Origin: Hoplostethus atlanticus
Taxonomy: Eukaryota > Chordata > Actinopteri > Trachichthyiformes > Trachichthyidae
Direction: 5' to 3'
Assembly (NCBI GenBank): GCA_034670405.1
Contig: JAXDDX010000072.1
Coordinates: 1,364,001 to 1,428,000 of the forward strand
DNA: 64,000 nt
Part shown: positions 24,613-36,266 of the stretch, one piece after another
Numbering within the stretch: position 1 is the stretch's first letter
Layout: every line of letters begins with the position of its first letter
Position numbers and translations under genes: made by a program
Notes under the pieces: model-generated
The model's database searches: none
Seen by the model: the letters and a program-made list of their open reading frames with translations, nothing else
Told to the model about the DNA's origin: nothing

Positions 24613-26487
24613 GCATATTCCTGTTGTCCAAGCCCCAACAACACTGTGTTGATGCTCGTGAATGAAGATGAGTGAAACTGTCCGGAGGAGTCTTTATTAG
24701 CTGCTAAAGAAGATGTCTTGCTGTGCCATGAGAAAAGGATAGCCTTTACATGGTATTTCATAAGGCTTCTTACTGCACGTACCAGTATGACCTAAATGTT
24801 AATTACATGCATTGATTTATGTTTGCAGATATGTAGATATTGAATTAAGCACGGTATCACACAAGTTAATGGTGAAAACAGCGGATGGGATGGGAAAGAA
24901 AGGGTGTATTTTATGTGTGCAGTGTCTCAGCAGCCCCTCGTTAGCCACCTGTGTCGGCTTGTTAATCCTTTTTGACTAATGGCAAAACGTGATTGACCGC
25001 CTGCTGTTTTAATGTGGAGTAACTGTAACTGTATCTTCTCAAGACCTGCAGTCACCAGGCTATCTTAACTAAAATAGTATGCTAAATATATACCTGTTTG
25101 TGCGCCTGGGTTTACTGTAATCCAGTCTGAGTCAACTTTGAGAGCAACGGCTGAGATTGTCACGCTGTTACCGCAGGTAGGCAGGAAGAATTGTAGCAGA
25201 TTTCGCCATGAAAAATGTAGAGTAAATTTGGAGCTGAAAAGGTTTGGGAAATTAGTAGAAGTAATATAAAGTAAATGCTACAATATAGTACATGGTATCA
25301 TTCAAATTCAGATTAAGCAAATGTAAAACAGACTAAGGCTACGCTTACACTGCAGCTGAAAGTGTCCTATTTCTTTTTTCCCTCACATGTGACACACATC
25401 TGATTTGTGATTTGTGTTCTGATCAGTGCGAAGAGCAAAAAGCTGCATGGAGTCACATTTTTGCACTTCCCACCTGGACCACATGGATATGTGGTACAAA
25501 ATTGCAATTTAAATGGGAGTTGTATTTTAATGCAAAAATCCTAATTTAACCAAATTTTTCAGAATTGTGGTGCCCGTGGCAGCTTGGCTGAGTCAGCAGT
25601 GGCATGGTGGATGAGACACAACAATGCTCTTCTTCGGCCAAAGATAAGAGGAAGTATGAGAGGAAGTAGCCTGGAGGTCTTATCTGGCCGTTCACCTTCC
25701 CACAATCCTCTGCAAAAGTTCTACACGTGCTCTCGTTCAAATCAATGGCGAATTTCACCTGCAAATGTCCTAGTGGATTTCACTGGACATCCACCGTTAC
25801 TCTGCACAGGCACGGCTTTCAACCTCACTGTCAGTTCATGTTGGTATCAGATATGGGTTACAGCCTAGAATAGATATGAACAGTCATCCAAAAAAATCAA
25901 TGAGCAGCAATTCATAATTGAGCATGAAGGCCTGCGGTGTGAACATAGCCTTTGATACAAGTAGAGCAGAGTTTCATCCACTTAAGCTCTGGTTAGGGTC
26001 ATCTCAGGTTTCCTAGCTAGTGTTTACTGTATTACACTGTTGGCAGAGAGGAATGGAGATTTAGTTGCCTACCAACAGCACACATCACAACCCCATGACC
26101 TGGCGAGTTCAGGATCTCTGCCAGCCAACTATCACCACGTCGCATTATTAATTCTAATTAGATTGGATTCCCTGACACTGACTGATTTCTGTCAGCTACA
26201 GTAGTGATTCCAGTAACCCAATTTCTCATGTCTTATCCTATTCAGACTTGTGCTAAAATTATTTACTCATAATCAGAATTCTTTTCACAGATTAACGTAC
26301 CAATATATATATTTTTAACGGGGTAAAATATTCTATTCTACTCTCTACTCTCAGTAAATATACCTAAATTAAAAAATGCTTCAAGTCTCCAATTCAATTA
26401 TTCTTTTTATTAACGTGTTATCTTTGCTAAATCAATGTTATCAATGTTGTACTATAAGAGACAATAAGATCACTAAAATTATAACTT

Positions 26488-26606
26488 AGTATTAGTATCA
26501 GTATTAGTGTCAATATCAGTATCATTAGTATCAGTATTAATGTCAATATTAGTATCATTAGTATCAGTGTCAGTATCAGTGTTAGTATTAGCATTAGCAT
26601 TAGCAA
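26488..26606. repeat. degenerate (AGTATC/AGTATT)n hexamer array
   Basis: About twenty variants of agtatc, agtatt and agtgtc follow one another and end in a (GCATTA)n-like run. Confidence 0.8.
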
Positions 26607-27105
26607 ATAACTACATCCATAACTATCAGTGGATCGTTGCTATCCACCCCCTCCAATCGGACAGGAGGGAAACCAAACCAAACCAAATTGGAAATATTAC
26701 ATCTACAACCGTGAGTGTACAATAAACTTTGTTGCTGCAATGTCACATTTAAAGGTCATGGAAGCCATGTCAACAACTGATGGTAAAAGTGATGTATTAT
26801 TATTATGAGTAATAGATTTATTTGTATTTATTCTTATACAGTATGTTTTGCATTTCTAGTACAATATTTCTGTATGTTAAATAAAAACAACCACCCAAAA
26901 AACTGCTCTTATTAAAGGGTCCATTTTGTTATAATCTCCACCCAAAAAGCATGTGAACACACCGCCAAATTGTATTTAGCCAAGCCAGTGCTGCACTGTG
27001 AGTCTTTGCAGGCGACCGGTCTCTGCAGTATGAATCTGCAGCTGTTGTACAGGACTGGGATGGTGATAATATCTGCTCATCAACACCAACTGTCACATGA
27101 CATGT

Positions 27106-27134
27106 CACACACACACACACACACACACACACAC
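27106..27134. repeat. (CA)n microsatellite
   Basis: Uninterrupted CA dinucleotide run in intergenic sequence. Confidence 0.9.
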
Positions 27135-27609
27135 CAGATTAAGCCATTACTAACCCATACATAGGAAGAATAAACATGCAAAATTGTTATGTGAATCCAT
27201 TCATTAATGGTGTCATCTTATATCCTAGAGCCAGCCAGATAATCGCAGCTGAGTTCACTGATAAGAATATAAAGATTTTTGTAAGCAAAATACACTGTAG
27301 TCCATATAACCTCAACCTACATTATGTTTCAAAAGTAGGCCAGGGCATTGAATTATCCTTAGAGTTTATAGTGATGTTACGTGACAGCATCACCGTATTT
27401 TAGTTAAATACCCAAACTAATTTATTTCATTTTATCGATGCTAAGATTTTCTGTTCAGAAACTCAGACTGATGCTCAACGTGCTATGGACTTCACAGGAA
27501 ATATCATTCAATTTAACAATGCATATGTTCATAACTGTTCTTGGGTAAATGATAATCATATTCTGAATGCTGAAATAGACACTTAATGTGTGCTCATGAG
27601 GAGCTGTCT

Positions 27610-27740
27610 TTCAGGTGATGTAACTCACCCTCTGGCAGCCATATTGGAGGTCTTCAACTCTTGGGCAACAATGGCTGCATGGTTAATTTCTATGCTGTTT
27701 TTGACTGGGAACTGATGATTTTTTTAAATTGATTTTGTGT
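27610..27740 (+). repeat. dispersed repeat copy (catattggaggtcttcaac core)
   Basis: Third copy of the repeat also found at 13597 (reverse) and 17330 (forward). Shared words are gcagccatattggaggtc and ctgtttttgactgggaact. Confidence 0.6.
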
Positions 27741-29069
27741 TTAAATGTCCTTTATTATAAGAATTCACACTTTCCTATTTATATATGTATATGATCAAAG
27801 ATGTTTTAGCAGGACTTGATTCTGATTGGCCAGTTTGCAGCATCTGAGCTGGAAAGCTTCCACTCGGCAGGTTTACCTCATTTGAATTAGAGGAGTTGGT
27901 GTTGTCAGCCAATCAGGGTCCAGTATTGTGACGACTTAAACTTCACATTCATTCAATTTAACTAGCTCAATGCAACTTTTAACCAAACAACATTTATTTG
28001 CAAAACACCGCGGAGTACATTATTCCCATCCTAAGCCATAGCATATCTAAAAAAACAATATCAGTAAGCTTTGCTCAGTGAGGGCCTTGAAGAATAGTTG
28101 TTCTCCCTTATAAAGGCTTGATAAAAAGCTTTTATTTTTATGCAACAAAACACATAATTATGAGGTGGCAATTTTAGAATAGGGAACCTGTGCATGCAAA
28201 TCCAACTATGTGTACATTAGCTATGGGCAAGACCTCACTTTGGAATGGGGGACATATTCTGAGTTACAAATATTTCATTTGGAGATATTTGGACACTATT
28301 AGAACTTGTAAAAAATAAAATTAAAATAAAATCTATTTATTAAGTCTTTATAACAACTATTCTTGCTACCACTTTACAAGGCCCATACTGAGCAACGCTT
28401 ACTAAGAGCCTAATTCATGTGCAACAACTTCTTTACTTATTGTTAATAAGCACTATAGGAGGTTACTGAGGTAAAACCCCTTTGTTAATGGCCTATAGTT
28501 GTAGAATATGCTAGCAGAGTAAGGCGCTAATAAGTGCTTTATAATGGCTAATAATGAACCAGTACCCTACTAATATGCATGCTATTAAGCAACTACGTAA
28601 TGATGAACATATGTACCCTAATCTTAAGGGTTACCGCATTTCTTTTTCTTGTCTGGTGATGAGAGGTAGTTGTTGGGAGATCTGTGATACAAGTGCAAAA
28701 CATCTATTGCTGGGAGAAGAAAAAAGATTTTCTGTTTTACATTATTTTAAAGAGAAACACCAAACAATCTTATCTTAACGCCTACAACTTAGTATATAGC
28801 CTATAGGAATAAAAGGGTACTAAAACACTTGTAAAATTGTAAAATTAAGACTTAATATATGGCAGGCAACCATAATAACATAGGAGCTGTCCATGGTGTC
28901 GAAACGTCGCCTAAGAAGCTATTTCTGTGTTATCTTGAGGCTCAAATACTTTAGTTGACCAAACATCGGCCATCGTATGTGGGGAGCTACTTAATACCAT
29001 CCCAGTGGAATATGAAGTAATGAAAAACGTTTCTATGGTTACATAAGGAATTTATCCAGTTAAAGTCAG

Positions 29070-29250
29070 CTCAGCTCTAGGCCACTGAGCAGCCCCACTG
29101 GAGCAGTTGGGGGTTCAGTGCCTTGCTCAAAAGCACACTTGCAGCAGCTGCCAAGGGAAGGGAGAAAGAGTTACTCCTTCAGCCTCCCCAACATTTTCCC
29201 AGCTGGTCTGGGGAACCTACAACCTTCTGGTCACAGGCACCTTTTTAACC
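29070..29250 (+). repeat. SINE/LINE-derived remnant
   Basis: A run of gccactgagcagccccactgg, gggggttcagtgccttgctcaaaagcacact is a familiar fish interspersed-repeat segment. Boundaries are not clear. Confidence 0.45.
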
Positions 29251-29438
29251 TCTAGCCAGATAATACTGATTACACTGATTCTAAGTATGCAAGTATATAG
29301 AGCTTCCCAGATGTTTTGTCCTAAGTAACCAAATCTGAGAGGACTTTTGTTGTTAGATGTGACTAGAATTACATAACATAATACACTGTGTCGGTAGGAG
29401 GGAGCCCGAACAGTCATCCTTGTACATTCTCTCTTTGT

Positions 29439-29439
<1 letters not shown>

Positions 29440-29489
<50 letters not shown>
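29440..29489. repeat. (TAA)n microsatellite
   Basis: About sixteen TAA units, followed by a ggtccacagaacccaggttgggaaccca repeat fragment. A related fragment recurs at 30426-30476 in front of c4orf54. Confidence 0.9.
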
Positions 29490-29491
<2 letters not shown>

Positions 29492-30473
29492 AAGTAAACT
29501 AGACCTAATTGTGCTGGGGTCCCCCTCCAGCCCTTGATGGACCCTTGGTGGTCCACAGAACCCAGGTTGGGAACCCACTGAACTCTGAAAATGAACCCAC
29601 TGATAGTTTATTCGGGTTATTTAGTTAAAAAAAAAAAAACTTGCACAGCAACTCGGTTCCCAGGATTGCTCCTCTCTTGGAGGCGTGTTGTGGTGATCTG
29701 CTGTCACTTCGGGCAACATGCCTCCGTCTGAGGTGTCATAGAACCCGCCGTGCATTCTCCCCTGTCTAGCGTGGCTTTAGTTTGAACGTTTAGTTGCTGG
29801 GTCTATATATATATTTGTGCTCAAGGTGTATTTTTAAAAACAGACGGCGAGGCGACTGTCTCCACAGAAATGCCGGGCTATCTGTTGTTCAAGCACAAAA
29901 GGTGATGAAAAGGTCAGGGCTCCTTGTGGGTTAGACAAGGGGCTTCAAAATATTTGAATGTCAAGTTCCCCCTCCCCCGCTCTCCATAGTTTAGCCTGAG
30001 TGAGTACAAATCTGATAGTTTACCAGAATTTATTATTATGGTATAGAGCAAAGATCAATTTATTTGGAAGCCAAATCTAAAACAAAGGGAGCATTCAGGA
30101 CCAATGTTCCCTCTAAGATGATAGTTTGGTGACCTACTCACAATGGCTAAGTAATATCTTGTCAGTCATCAGTCAGAAATGTAGTGGATATCAGCAGGTT
30201 TGTAAGTTTTGGTGGTAAAATATATTAGATACAGGGATTTCACCATATAGGGTTTAGTGGATTGACTATAATTTAGTACAGAATTATATATATATATAAC
30301 GGGGGTGAGGTAATCATGGAGATTATGATAAAAAAAATAGTTATTCTCATTCATTCTCTCATTGGGGGTGAGACAATGATATTAAAGTATTCCCCATGTT
30401 GCTGTGGAACCCACTAGAAACCCTGTCAGGGGCCCCTGGTGGTCCCCGGACCCCATATTGGGAACCAGTGGGC

Positions 30474-30729
30474 TATGCAGCGTCCTCATACTTCGGTGAT
30501 GTCTCCCCGGCGCTATTTAGATATTCTGCTTCAGGCTTCCTGCGGCGGTGAACTGGAGTGTGTGGAGCGCTTCCGTGTCACCCAGAGTGACGGTCTACCG
30601 GCCACCGCTGTCTTTACGCACGGCCACCATCGTCCGTATGCTGTGCCGTGTGTGAGGAATCCCAGGGAGCTCCATCTCTGTCGTGTCTCTGATGTCAAAT
30701 GTGAAGTCTGCGCGTGGGTTCGGCGATGA
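30474..30729 (+). other. upstream open frame overlapping the c4orf54 start (possible uORF)
   Basis: An 84-codon frame opens with ATG at 30474 and closes with a TGA that overlaps the presumed c4orf54 ATG as ATGA (30726-30729). The predicted peptide is cysteine and histidine rich and matches nothing I know. It may be a uORF in the 5' leader, part of an alternative N terminus, or chance in GC-rich DNA. A codon-conservation test across fish would decide. Confidence 0.3.
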
Positions 30730-33578
30730 AGGCTGGGGAAATCTCTGCGCGGACGTCGGCTCCCCGAGAGCACCGGGATCTACTCCAGAAACCAGCGCGC
30801 GGTGACAAGCATGCACCGGGGAGGCAAGACGAAGTCGCCTACGTCGATTTGGAGCTACTCGGGCGAAGAGAACCGGGCAAAGCGTCTCTTCTTGGCGAGA
30901 GAAAACAAAGGGCTGTCCCCATAAACAACAGCGGCGTGGGCGCAACCGACCCAGGTCGCAGGAACGCAAAGTCGGCGGATCAAACCGATACCGAAACCAA
31001 AGGGCAGGAGGATGCCAGAGTTGGTAAACATGTCGAGGATGAACCCACCTCGCCATCGGTGCCGTCTTGCCCTAACGCAAACTCACAGGATTGCCGCAAA
31101 TCACAAGAAGCGCAACTCGACGCATCCAAAAAGGAAAACACCAAAAACAAAAAGAGCATTGAAGAATTCCGTTACACCGATGATTATCTAAGCAGGGGGA
31201 GTGAGTCGGATGATTATGAGGATGGTGATGATGTTAGTTTGGTGCTTTCCGACGACTGTGTCCCGTGCGTAACGGAGGACGAGTCCCATTACATTACCAC
31301 GCACGAGATCCAGCTCTCTGAGCTGTCAGATCAGGAGGGGGACTATGATCTCGGGGTGGGCTCCTCCAGCTGGGACGTCGAGGACGATAACCAGGTTTAC
31401 TCTTTTGTCGATTACGCTTCTTTTGACGGTGATGAAACGGCGGGGAAGAGGGGGAGCGGCCCGCGGTCTCGGTCTCGCGGTGCAGCAGCCGTCAGCACTC
31501 TGCTGGAAAGTGATCTCTCCAACGCGGCCAAGTTCACCGGCTCAGATGAGAGTCTGTCAAAGACCCAGCAGCAGTGCGGCGGCAACGCCACAGGGCAGAT
31601 CCACCTGTCAATCAAAACCACTTCCCGAGCTATAAATGACCCTGGCGGCATCCAAGAAAAGGGAAATATTCTTTATCATGCCAAGCGCTCCGGAGACATG
31701 AGTCGCTATGTTTTGAGGGGAGCTGACGGGAAAGCGGAGAAACTGTGCGATGGCGCAAAGTGTTTTATTGCCGCGCCCGGACGCGTGCACTTTGGCAGCA
31801 AACTGAAAGGGAGAGAGGTTACCGGTTACTCCAGCGGTGCGTCCAGCGCCGTCAGTGAATTGGACGACGCTGACAAGGAGGTGCGCAATCTGACAGCTAG
31901 GACCTTCAAGAGCCTGGCCTACCCGTACTTTGATGCCATCAATTTCAGCACCTCCAGCGAGTCCTCGGCATCAGAGCGCGGGATAGGGATAAACAGGTGG
32001 TCCGCTTTTGTCGACCTGAAATATGGCAAGGTGAACATGTCACAGGGGCTGGACCAAAGTGTGGTGTCCCATAAAAATGCAACGTCCTCATTTGAAATAG
32101 CCAACAATATAGACAATAAAGGTTATAAGGGCATTGCACTGGCAAGCATCAAACCGCCCCCCAGCAAGATGTTTACTTTGAACGGCAATCCCCACAGTGC
32201 CTCGTCATCAACCAAGAAAATTGAGCTCATGGGGAAATTTGGTCATAGTGGGGTAATTACACTCACAGAGACACTGAATTTTCGCTGTAATGTCAAATCT
32301 GGAATGTCTGAGGGAGAAAGGCGTCCGAAATGTGCACAAAATGCGACAGGATCACGTTCCGCAGATGAAGTTACCAACAGCTTGCCAAGCGGCCAGAGGA
32401 GAAGGGCCAGCAAGCCGCCATGTAATGCAGAGGAAAGCATGGAAGACACGCACAAGAAAGCCATATTCGCGTCGAGCGTTATTAAAAATGTCATCTCGAA
32501 GAAGATGCAGTTCGAACAGGAGCGCAAAATGGAAAGGGGGGAGATACGCGAGCCCCATCAGAGCCCGTCCCCATACCTCGCGCACCAGGAGAGCGAAAGC
32601 CACAGGGGGAAGGGACCCGGGGAGCTGCAGAGACAGAGTTCCAGGTTTTCCGAGACCAGCTCCGACTTCACCGTAGTGTGCGTGGACGAGTTAGGGGACA
32701 TAGTGGACACGGGTTCATGTGATACCAAGAGCGACTCCCTGAGACAAGACACGTTAACCCTTACACTAGAAACTAAGTTGGAGCCAACAAATGAAGCTGG
32801 AATCGATGCTAAAAAAGGCGCATTGGAAGCGTCCAAAAGCACGCTGCTTCGCAGCCAAAATAGCGCATTCAGATGCTGGAAGGACGGCGAGCTAGAGTTT
32901 CAAAAGGAACATAAAAGCGATAAAGCTCCGGAGGCGAAACCACCTTCATCTAACGACAACCTGGGAGAGGGCGACCCGTACTCAGCAGACGACGGTAAAC
33001 TCACTAAAATGTCACATTTGTTTGTGCCAAGTATCCAACTGCTGCCCAGCGACGGAGAAGCTGGACAGCAGCTTCCCACTGGGACTTATTCTCCGTGTGG
33101 AGAGGGAGGAGGAATGAATCTGCGCTCTGGCAACACTTTATACGTCGCAGGCTCCAGGACTGTCGCGACATCAAAATCTCCGGAAATCAAAATTAATTTG
33201 AGGAGCGTCAGGGACAATAAAGCGGAGCCTTTTGGCATCTCCAAGCTGCGTGCGCCCAATATAGGCTGTTACGCAGCCGGCCTGCTCAGAGCAGATGACT
33301 TCAGATGCCAGGCGCTCGCCGCAGCCTTGAAGGGTGAGTCCTCAGAGAAAGTGCCGCATTTCATGGTTCGAGACATAAGAGATAACAAGGGCAAGCTGCA
33401 GACGCCCATACACCAAGTGAGAGACGTGCGTAAACTGGTGAAAAGTTCCTATCACTTTGTTTCTTTGGATAACAACGATAATAAATCCTGCTTTGCCACC
33501 GCCGACAAAGTGCCCTATCGAAATCCCTGCGTCTGTTTCTCCAATAGTGATAAAATGTCAGTCCGTGAATACAAATAG
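30726..33578 (+). CDS. c4orf54: C4orf54-like protein, N-terminal open frame (950 codons)
   Basis: This long open frame starts at ATG 30726, the first in-frame ATG after a stop at 30702; an in-frame GTG at 30714 is unlikely to be used. The product is hydrophilic and disordered, with an acidic serine/aspartate stretch (residues about 145-250, including ESHYITTHEIQLSELSDQEG) and many lysine/serine patches. It has no signal peptide or membrane segment. C4orf54 is a poorly characterised vertebrate protein expressed mainly in muscle, linked in its C-terminal part to a DUF4585 domain. That domain is encoded downstream in another frame (33629-35332). Trmt10a lies 23 kb away on the same strand, as C4orf54 and TRMT10A are neighbours at human 4q23. 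The frame ends at TAG 33576, then breaks. PROB1, which also has DUF4585, is the main alternative identity. Confidence 0.75.
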   Translation: MKAGEISARTSAPREHRDLLQKPARGDKHAPGRQDEVAYVDLELLGRREPGKASLLGERKQRAVPINNSGVGATDPGRRNAKSADQTDTETKGQEDARVGKHVEDEPTSPSVPSCPNANSQDCRKSQEAQLDASKKENTKNKKSIEEFRYTDDYLSRGSESDDYEDGDDVSLVLSDDCVPCVTEDESHYITTHEIQLSELSDQEGDYDLGVGSSSWDVEDDNQVYSFVDYASFDGDETAGKRGSGPRSRSRGAAAVSTLLESDLSNAAKFTGSDESLSKTQQQCGGNATGQIHLSIKTTSRAINDPGGIQEKGNILYHAKRSGDMSRYVLRGADGKAEKLCDGAKCFIAAPGRVHFGSKLKGREVTGYSSGASSAVSELDDADKEVRNLTARTFKSLAYPYFDAINFSTSSESSASERGIGINRWSAFVDLKYGKVNMSQGLDQSVVSHKNATSSFEIANNIDNKGYKGIALASIKPPPSKMFTLNGNPHSASSSTKKIELMGKFGHSGVITLTETLNFRCNVKSGMSEGERRPKCAQNATGSRSADEVTNSLPSGQRRRASKPPCNAEESMEDTHKKAIFASSVIKNVISKKMQFEQERKMERGEIREPHQSPSPYLAHQESESHRGKGPGELQRQSSRFSETSSDFTVVCVDELGDIVDTGSCDTKSDSLRQDTLTLTLETKLEPTNEAGIDAKKGALEASKSTLLRSQNSAFRCWKDGELEFQKEHKSDKAPEAKPPSSNDNLGEGDPYSADDGKLTKMSHLFVPSIQLLPSDGEAGQQLPTGTYSPCGEGGGMNLRSGNTLYVAGSRTVATSKSPEIKINLRSVRDNKAEPFGISKLRAPNIGCYAAGLLRADDFRCQALAAALKGESSEKVPHFMVRDIRDNKGKLQTPIHQVRDVRKLVKSSYHFVSLDNNDNKSCFATADKVPYRNPCVCFSNSDKMSVREYK

Positions 33579-33628
33579 CAACGGAAAACAATCTGGAAAT
33601 CTAATCGACTTATCCAAACGCAGGCTGA

Positions 33629-35332
33629 ACGGACGAGCCATATGAAGTAGACAGATGCTCTCCAGAGGGCGCCAAAAGTGGGTCAGCTCCACTCTATAAG
33701 CCACAGGGGAGAGCAGGCATAGGGAACTCAAATATAGGAGATTCCTCTGAGGGGGACATAGGACTGAGAATTGAAACCAGAGCAGCTTCTAGAAGACAGG
33801 AAAAAACATCTGACCCCACAGATAAGAAACCTGAATCTAAGATGGCAAACCGGGTGGCGTTGGAAAAACTCCAAGCCGCCGTCAAAACCATGGAGCAGCT
33901 TTATGTTTTTGATAGGAATGAATGGAAGAGGAGAAGCCAACCCCAGCCCCTCACGGACAGCCACGTGCTTTCACTGATTGCCAGTGAGGAGCACGGCGGC
34001 CCTGAGGAGGAGGGAGGCAACCTGTTGGACAAGCTGGTCTGGAGAGACTCCTATCCCAACACACCACCGGCAGTGGCGGCTTCTCCTGGCAATGACACCA
34101 TGTTTAGGAGAGAGGAGAAAGACCCTCCCAAAACCTTTCAGTCTCCCGGCAGCCGCGAGGAGAGGCCCGGTGCTAAGTCAAATTCGATGCAAGCTGCGAG
34201 TACCGCGGTGAACAAAAATGTGTTCAACCTCAGTTCCAGCCAAAAGGCCTCAGCAAGCAGCAGCAACGCAAAGACCCAGCCGAATGCCATCACACAAACG
34301 CCTTACAGCACCAAAGGCTTTGCCCCGAAGTCTCCCAAATTGCCAGTGTCATTAAAAATCAGCCAGACAAAGCACCACGTGGAAACGAAGCAGAAGCACG
34401 GCGCCGATGTGGAGCGGTCCGCCCAAAACCTTTTCAGCGCCTCGGCTGACAACGAGAACTACCTAACCATTCCCGTCAAGTCTCACGCCAACAGCGGCAG
34501 ACAAGCCCCGTGTGCCGGGTCGGATCATGAAAAAACATCGGTTTATACATTCACCGCCACAGGGGCCCAGTCCCAACCAGCCAGTCCTCCAAGACACGTG
34601 GGGCCCAGCACCAGGGGCCAGGAAGACAGTGACTACGCTCCTAAGCGCTCCAGCATCGTGATGGAGACATGGTCGCCGGAAATCCCTGCCGCCACCATAT
34701 ACCACACCCTGCCGTTGAGCATGTCTACCAGTCAGCCGCAGGTCTACTGCTTCTCCCCTGCGATCACCCCTGCTCCGACCCTGGAGCCCTTCCAGGCCAC
34801 CCAGAGGAAGATGCTCCTGGATCCCACCACAGGAAACTACTACCTGGTGGATACGCCTGTCCAGCCGGCCACCAAGCGCCTCTTTGACCCGGAAACAGGC
34901 CAGTACGTGGACGTGCCCATGCCACCACCCCCCATGACCCCTATGCCCATGCCCATCTCGCCTTTGGCACTCAGTCCCGGGGCATACGGGCACACCTACA
35001 TGATCTACCCAGGTTTCATGCCGACGCCCTCTGTGATCCCAGCCCGGACGCTTGTCCAGTCGCAGATGTCCATGCAGTCGGAGGCAGAGAGTGGGGAGAA
35101 AGCGTTGTCGCAGCAGACCGAACGCATCTACATGGAGAGTCCCTACTACATGGCCACTGGAAAGTCTCCCCAGACAGCCTCACAGCAGCAAGCCACCACC
35201 AACAGGCCACTGCAGGGCTTTACCAGCACCAGGCAGCCAGTCATCAGCATCACGTCCCAGCAGGGGCCCCGGATCATCGCCCCACCCTCTTTTGACGGGA
35301 CCACCATGAGCTTTGTGGTGGAGCACAGGTAA
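33629..35332 (+). CDS. c4orf54: C4orf54-like protein, C-terminal open frame with DUF4585
   Basis: The frame is open from 33629 to TAA 35330; the first internal ATG is 33842 (496 codons). It begins with coding-like sequence (YEVDRCSPEGAKSGSAPLYK) that continues the style of the upstream frame. About residues 320-365 (counted from 33842) is the DUF4585 signature: RKMLLDPTTGNYYLVD, then RLFDPETGQYVDVPMP, followed by a proline/methionine-rich run. The protein ends SFVVEHR. It is the same gene as 30726-33578, but read two bases out of phase. Either two small indels (real or assembly errors) or a 101 bp intron at 33565-33665 (gtgaat...ctccag) separates them; both restore phase. Which is right needs RNA or another assembly. 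Confidence 0.78.
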   Translation, partial: TDEPYEVDRCSPEGAKSGSAPLYKPQGRAGIGNSNIGDSSEGDIGLRIETRAASRRQEKTSDPTDKKPESKMANRVALEKLQAAVKTMEQLYVFDRNEWKRRSQPQPLTDSHVLSLIASEEHGGPEEEGGNLLDKLVWRDSYPNTPPAVAASPGNDTMFRREEKDPPKTFQSPGSREERPGAKSNSMQAASTAVNKNVFNLSSSQKASASSSNAKTQPNAITQTPYSTKGFAPKSPKLPVSLKISQTKHHVETKQKHGADVERSAQNLFSASADNENYLTIPVKSHANSGRQAPCAGSDHEKTSVYTFTATGAQSQPASPPRHVGPSTRGQEDSDYAPKRSSIVMETWSPEIPAATIYHTLPLSMSTSQPQVYCFSPAITPAPTLEPFQATQRKMLLDPTTGNYYLVDTPVQPATKRLFDPETGQYVDVPMPPPPMTPMPMPISPLALSPGAYGHTYMIYPGFMPTPSVIPARTLVQSQMSMQSEAESGEKALSQQTERIYMESPYYMATGKSPQTASQQQATTNRPLQGFTSTRQPVISITSQQGPRIIAPPSFDGTTMSFVVEHR

Positions 35333-35702
35333 ACGACAGCTCACCTGGACAAGTAAGTGGCATTTACCATTTATTTATACCTTGTGCACCTGAGTGCTCT
35401 AACCATGATGATGCATCATGTTATTAACTATACAGTTGCCTTATAAAGTATTAACCCCCTCTTTTTCTGCACAGTGTTTATTATATCATGCTCTGATTAT
35501 AATAATTGTCATGTGTTTATAATATGCCTATGAGGCCTTATATTGCCCTATGAGCACCACTTCATGTAGTGTCATGAATCTATAGTTGCGGTTGTAAATA
35601 TGTTGCAGATGACTTGCAACATAGTTCATAGTTCACATTCATAGTGTTTGACACACAGAGACAGGATGCACTCATCTCAGGAACTCTGTAATGATGATTA
35701 GG

Positions 35703-35953
35703 ATACCATTACTACTACTACTATTACTACTACTACTATTATTACTACTACTATTACTACTACCACTACTACTACTGCTATTACTGCTTCTACTATTACT
35801 ACTATTACTACTGCTACTACTACTGCTACTACTACTATTACTACTACTATTACTACTGCTACTACTACTACTACTACTATTACTACTGCTACTACTATTT
35901 CCACTACTACTATTACTGCAACTAATACTACTACTACTATTACTGCTGCTACT
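35703..35953. repeat. 250 bp (CTA/TTA)n trinucleotide microsatellite
   Basis: Continuous tact/ctac trinucleotides with scattered gct, att and ccact variants lie 370 bp after the c4orf54 stop. Both strands are open (poly-Leu and poly-Val/Ile) purely because of the period of three. Confidence 0.93.
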
Positions 35954-36266
35954 ATCATCATAATCCTAGTTCAATGTTTTGTTGATTCTTAGTTTCAAAC
36001 TAAAAGCCTTCACCCAACCTGCTCTTCCTGGCTAATCTTTCCAACCCAGGAGAAAAATCGGGCTCCACCAGCAACAACAGCAGCAGAGGTGTAACCACAT
36101 AAATAGCCTAGGAGTAAAAAATGCACCGACACCTCGCTCTCTCTGTTAAAAGTAGAGAATATTAACAACAGTCAACAAGAAAATGCAGCAGTGATGACTG
36201 ATTTGCTGCTGGCATGCCAGTCAGGTGGGGGCATATAAACTGGCAAGAAATGCATGCATTCAATGC

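Larger units (their letters stand above)
20500..30420. other. gene-poor intergenic region between hacd4 and c4orf54
   Basis: Open frames here are short and resemble no family I know. Recognisable items are listed separately: a LINE-tail remnant near 21600, a 45 bp minisatellite at 24414, a degenerate hexamer array at 26488, microsatellites, a dispersed repeat copy at 27610 and repeat remnants near 29090 and 29500. The hacd4 promoter must lie just above 20434, but no specific element could be assigned. The rest is AT-rich sequence in which I see nothing. Confidence 0.6.

Noticed and set aside
30595-31056. 153-codon minus-strand frame opposite the c4orf54 5' end
   Set aside because: GC-rich antisense frame with no family similarity; the plus strand carries the coding signal.
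35691-35963. Open frames on both strands (poly-Leu, poly-Val/Ile)
   Set aside because: Pure product of a trinucleotide microsatellite.
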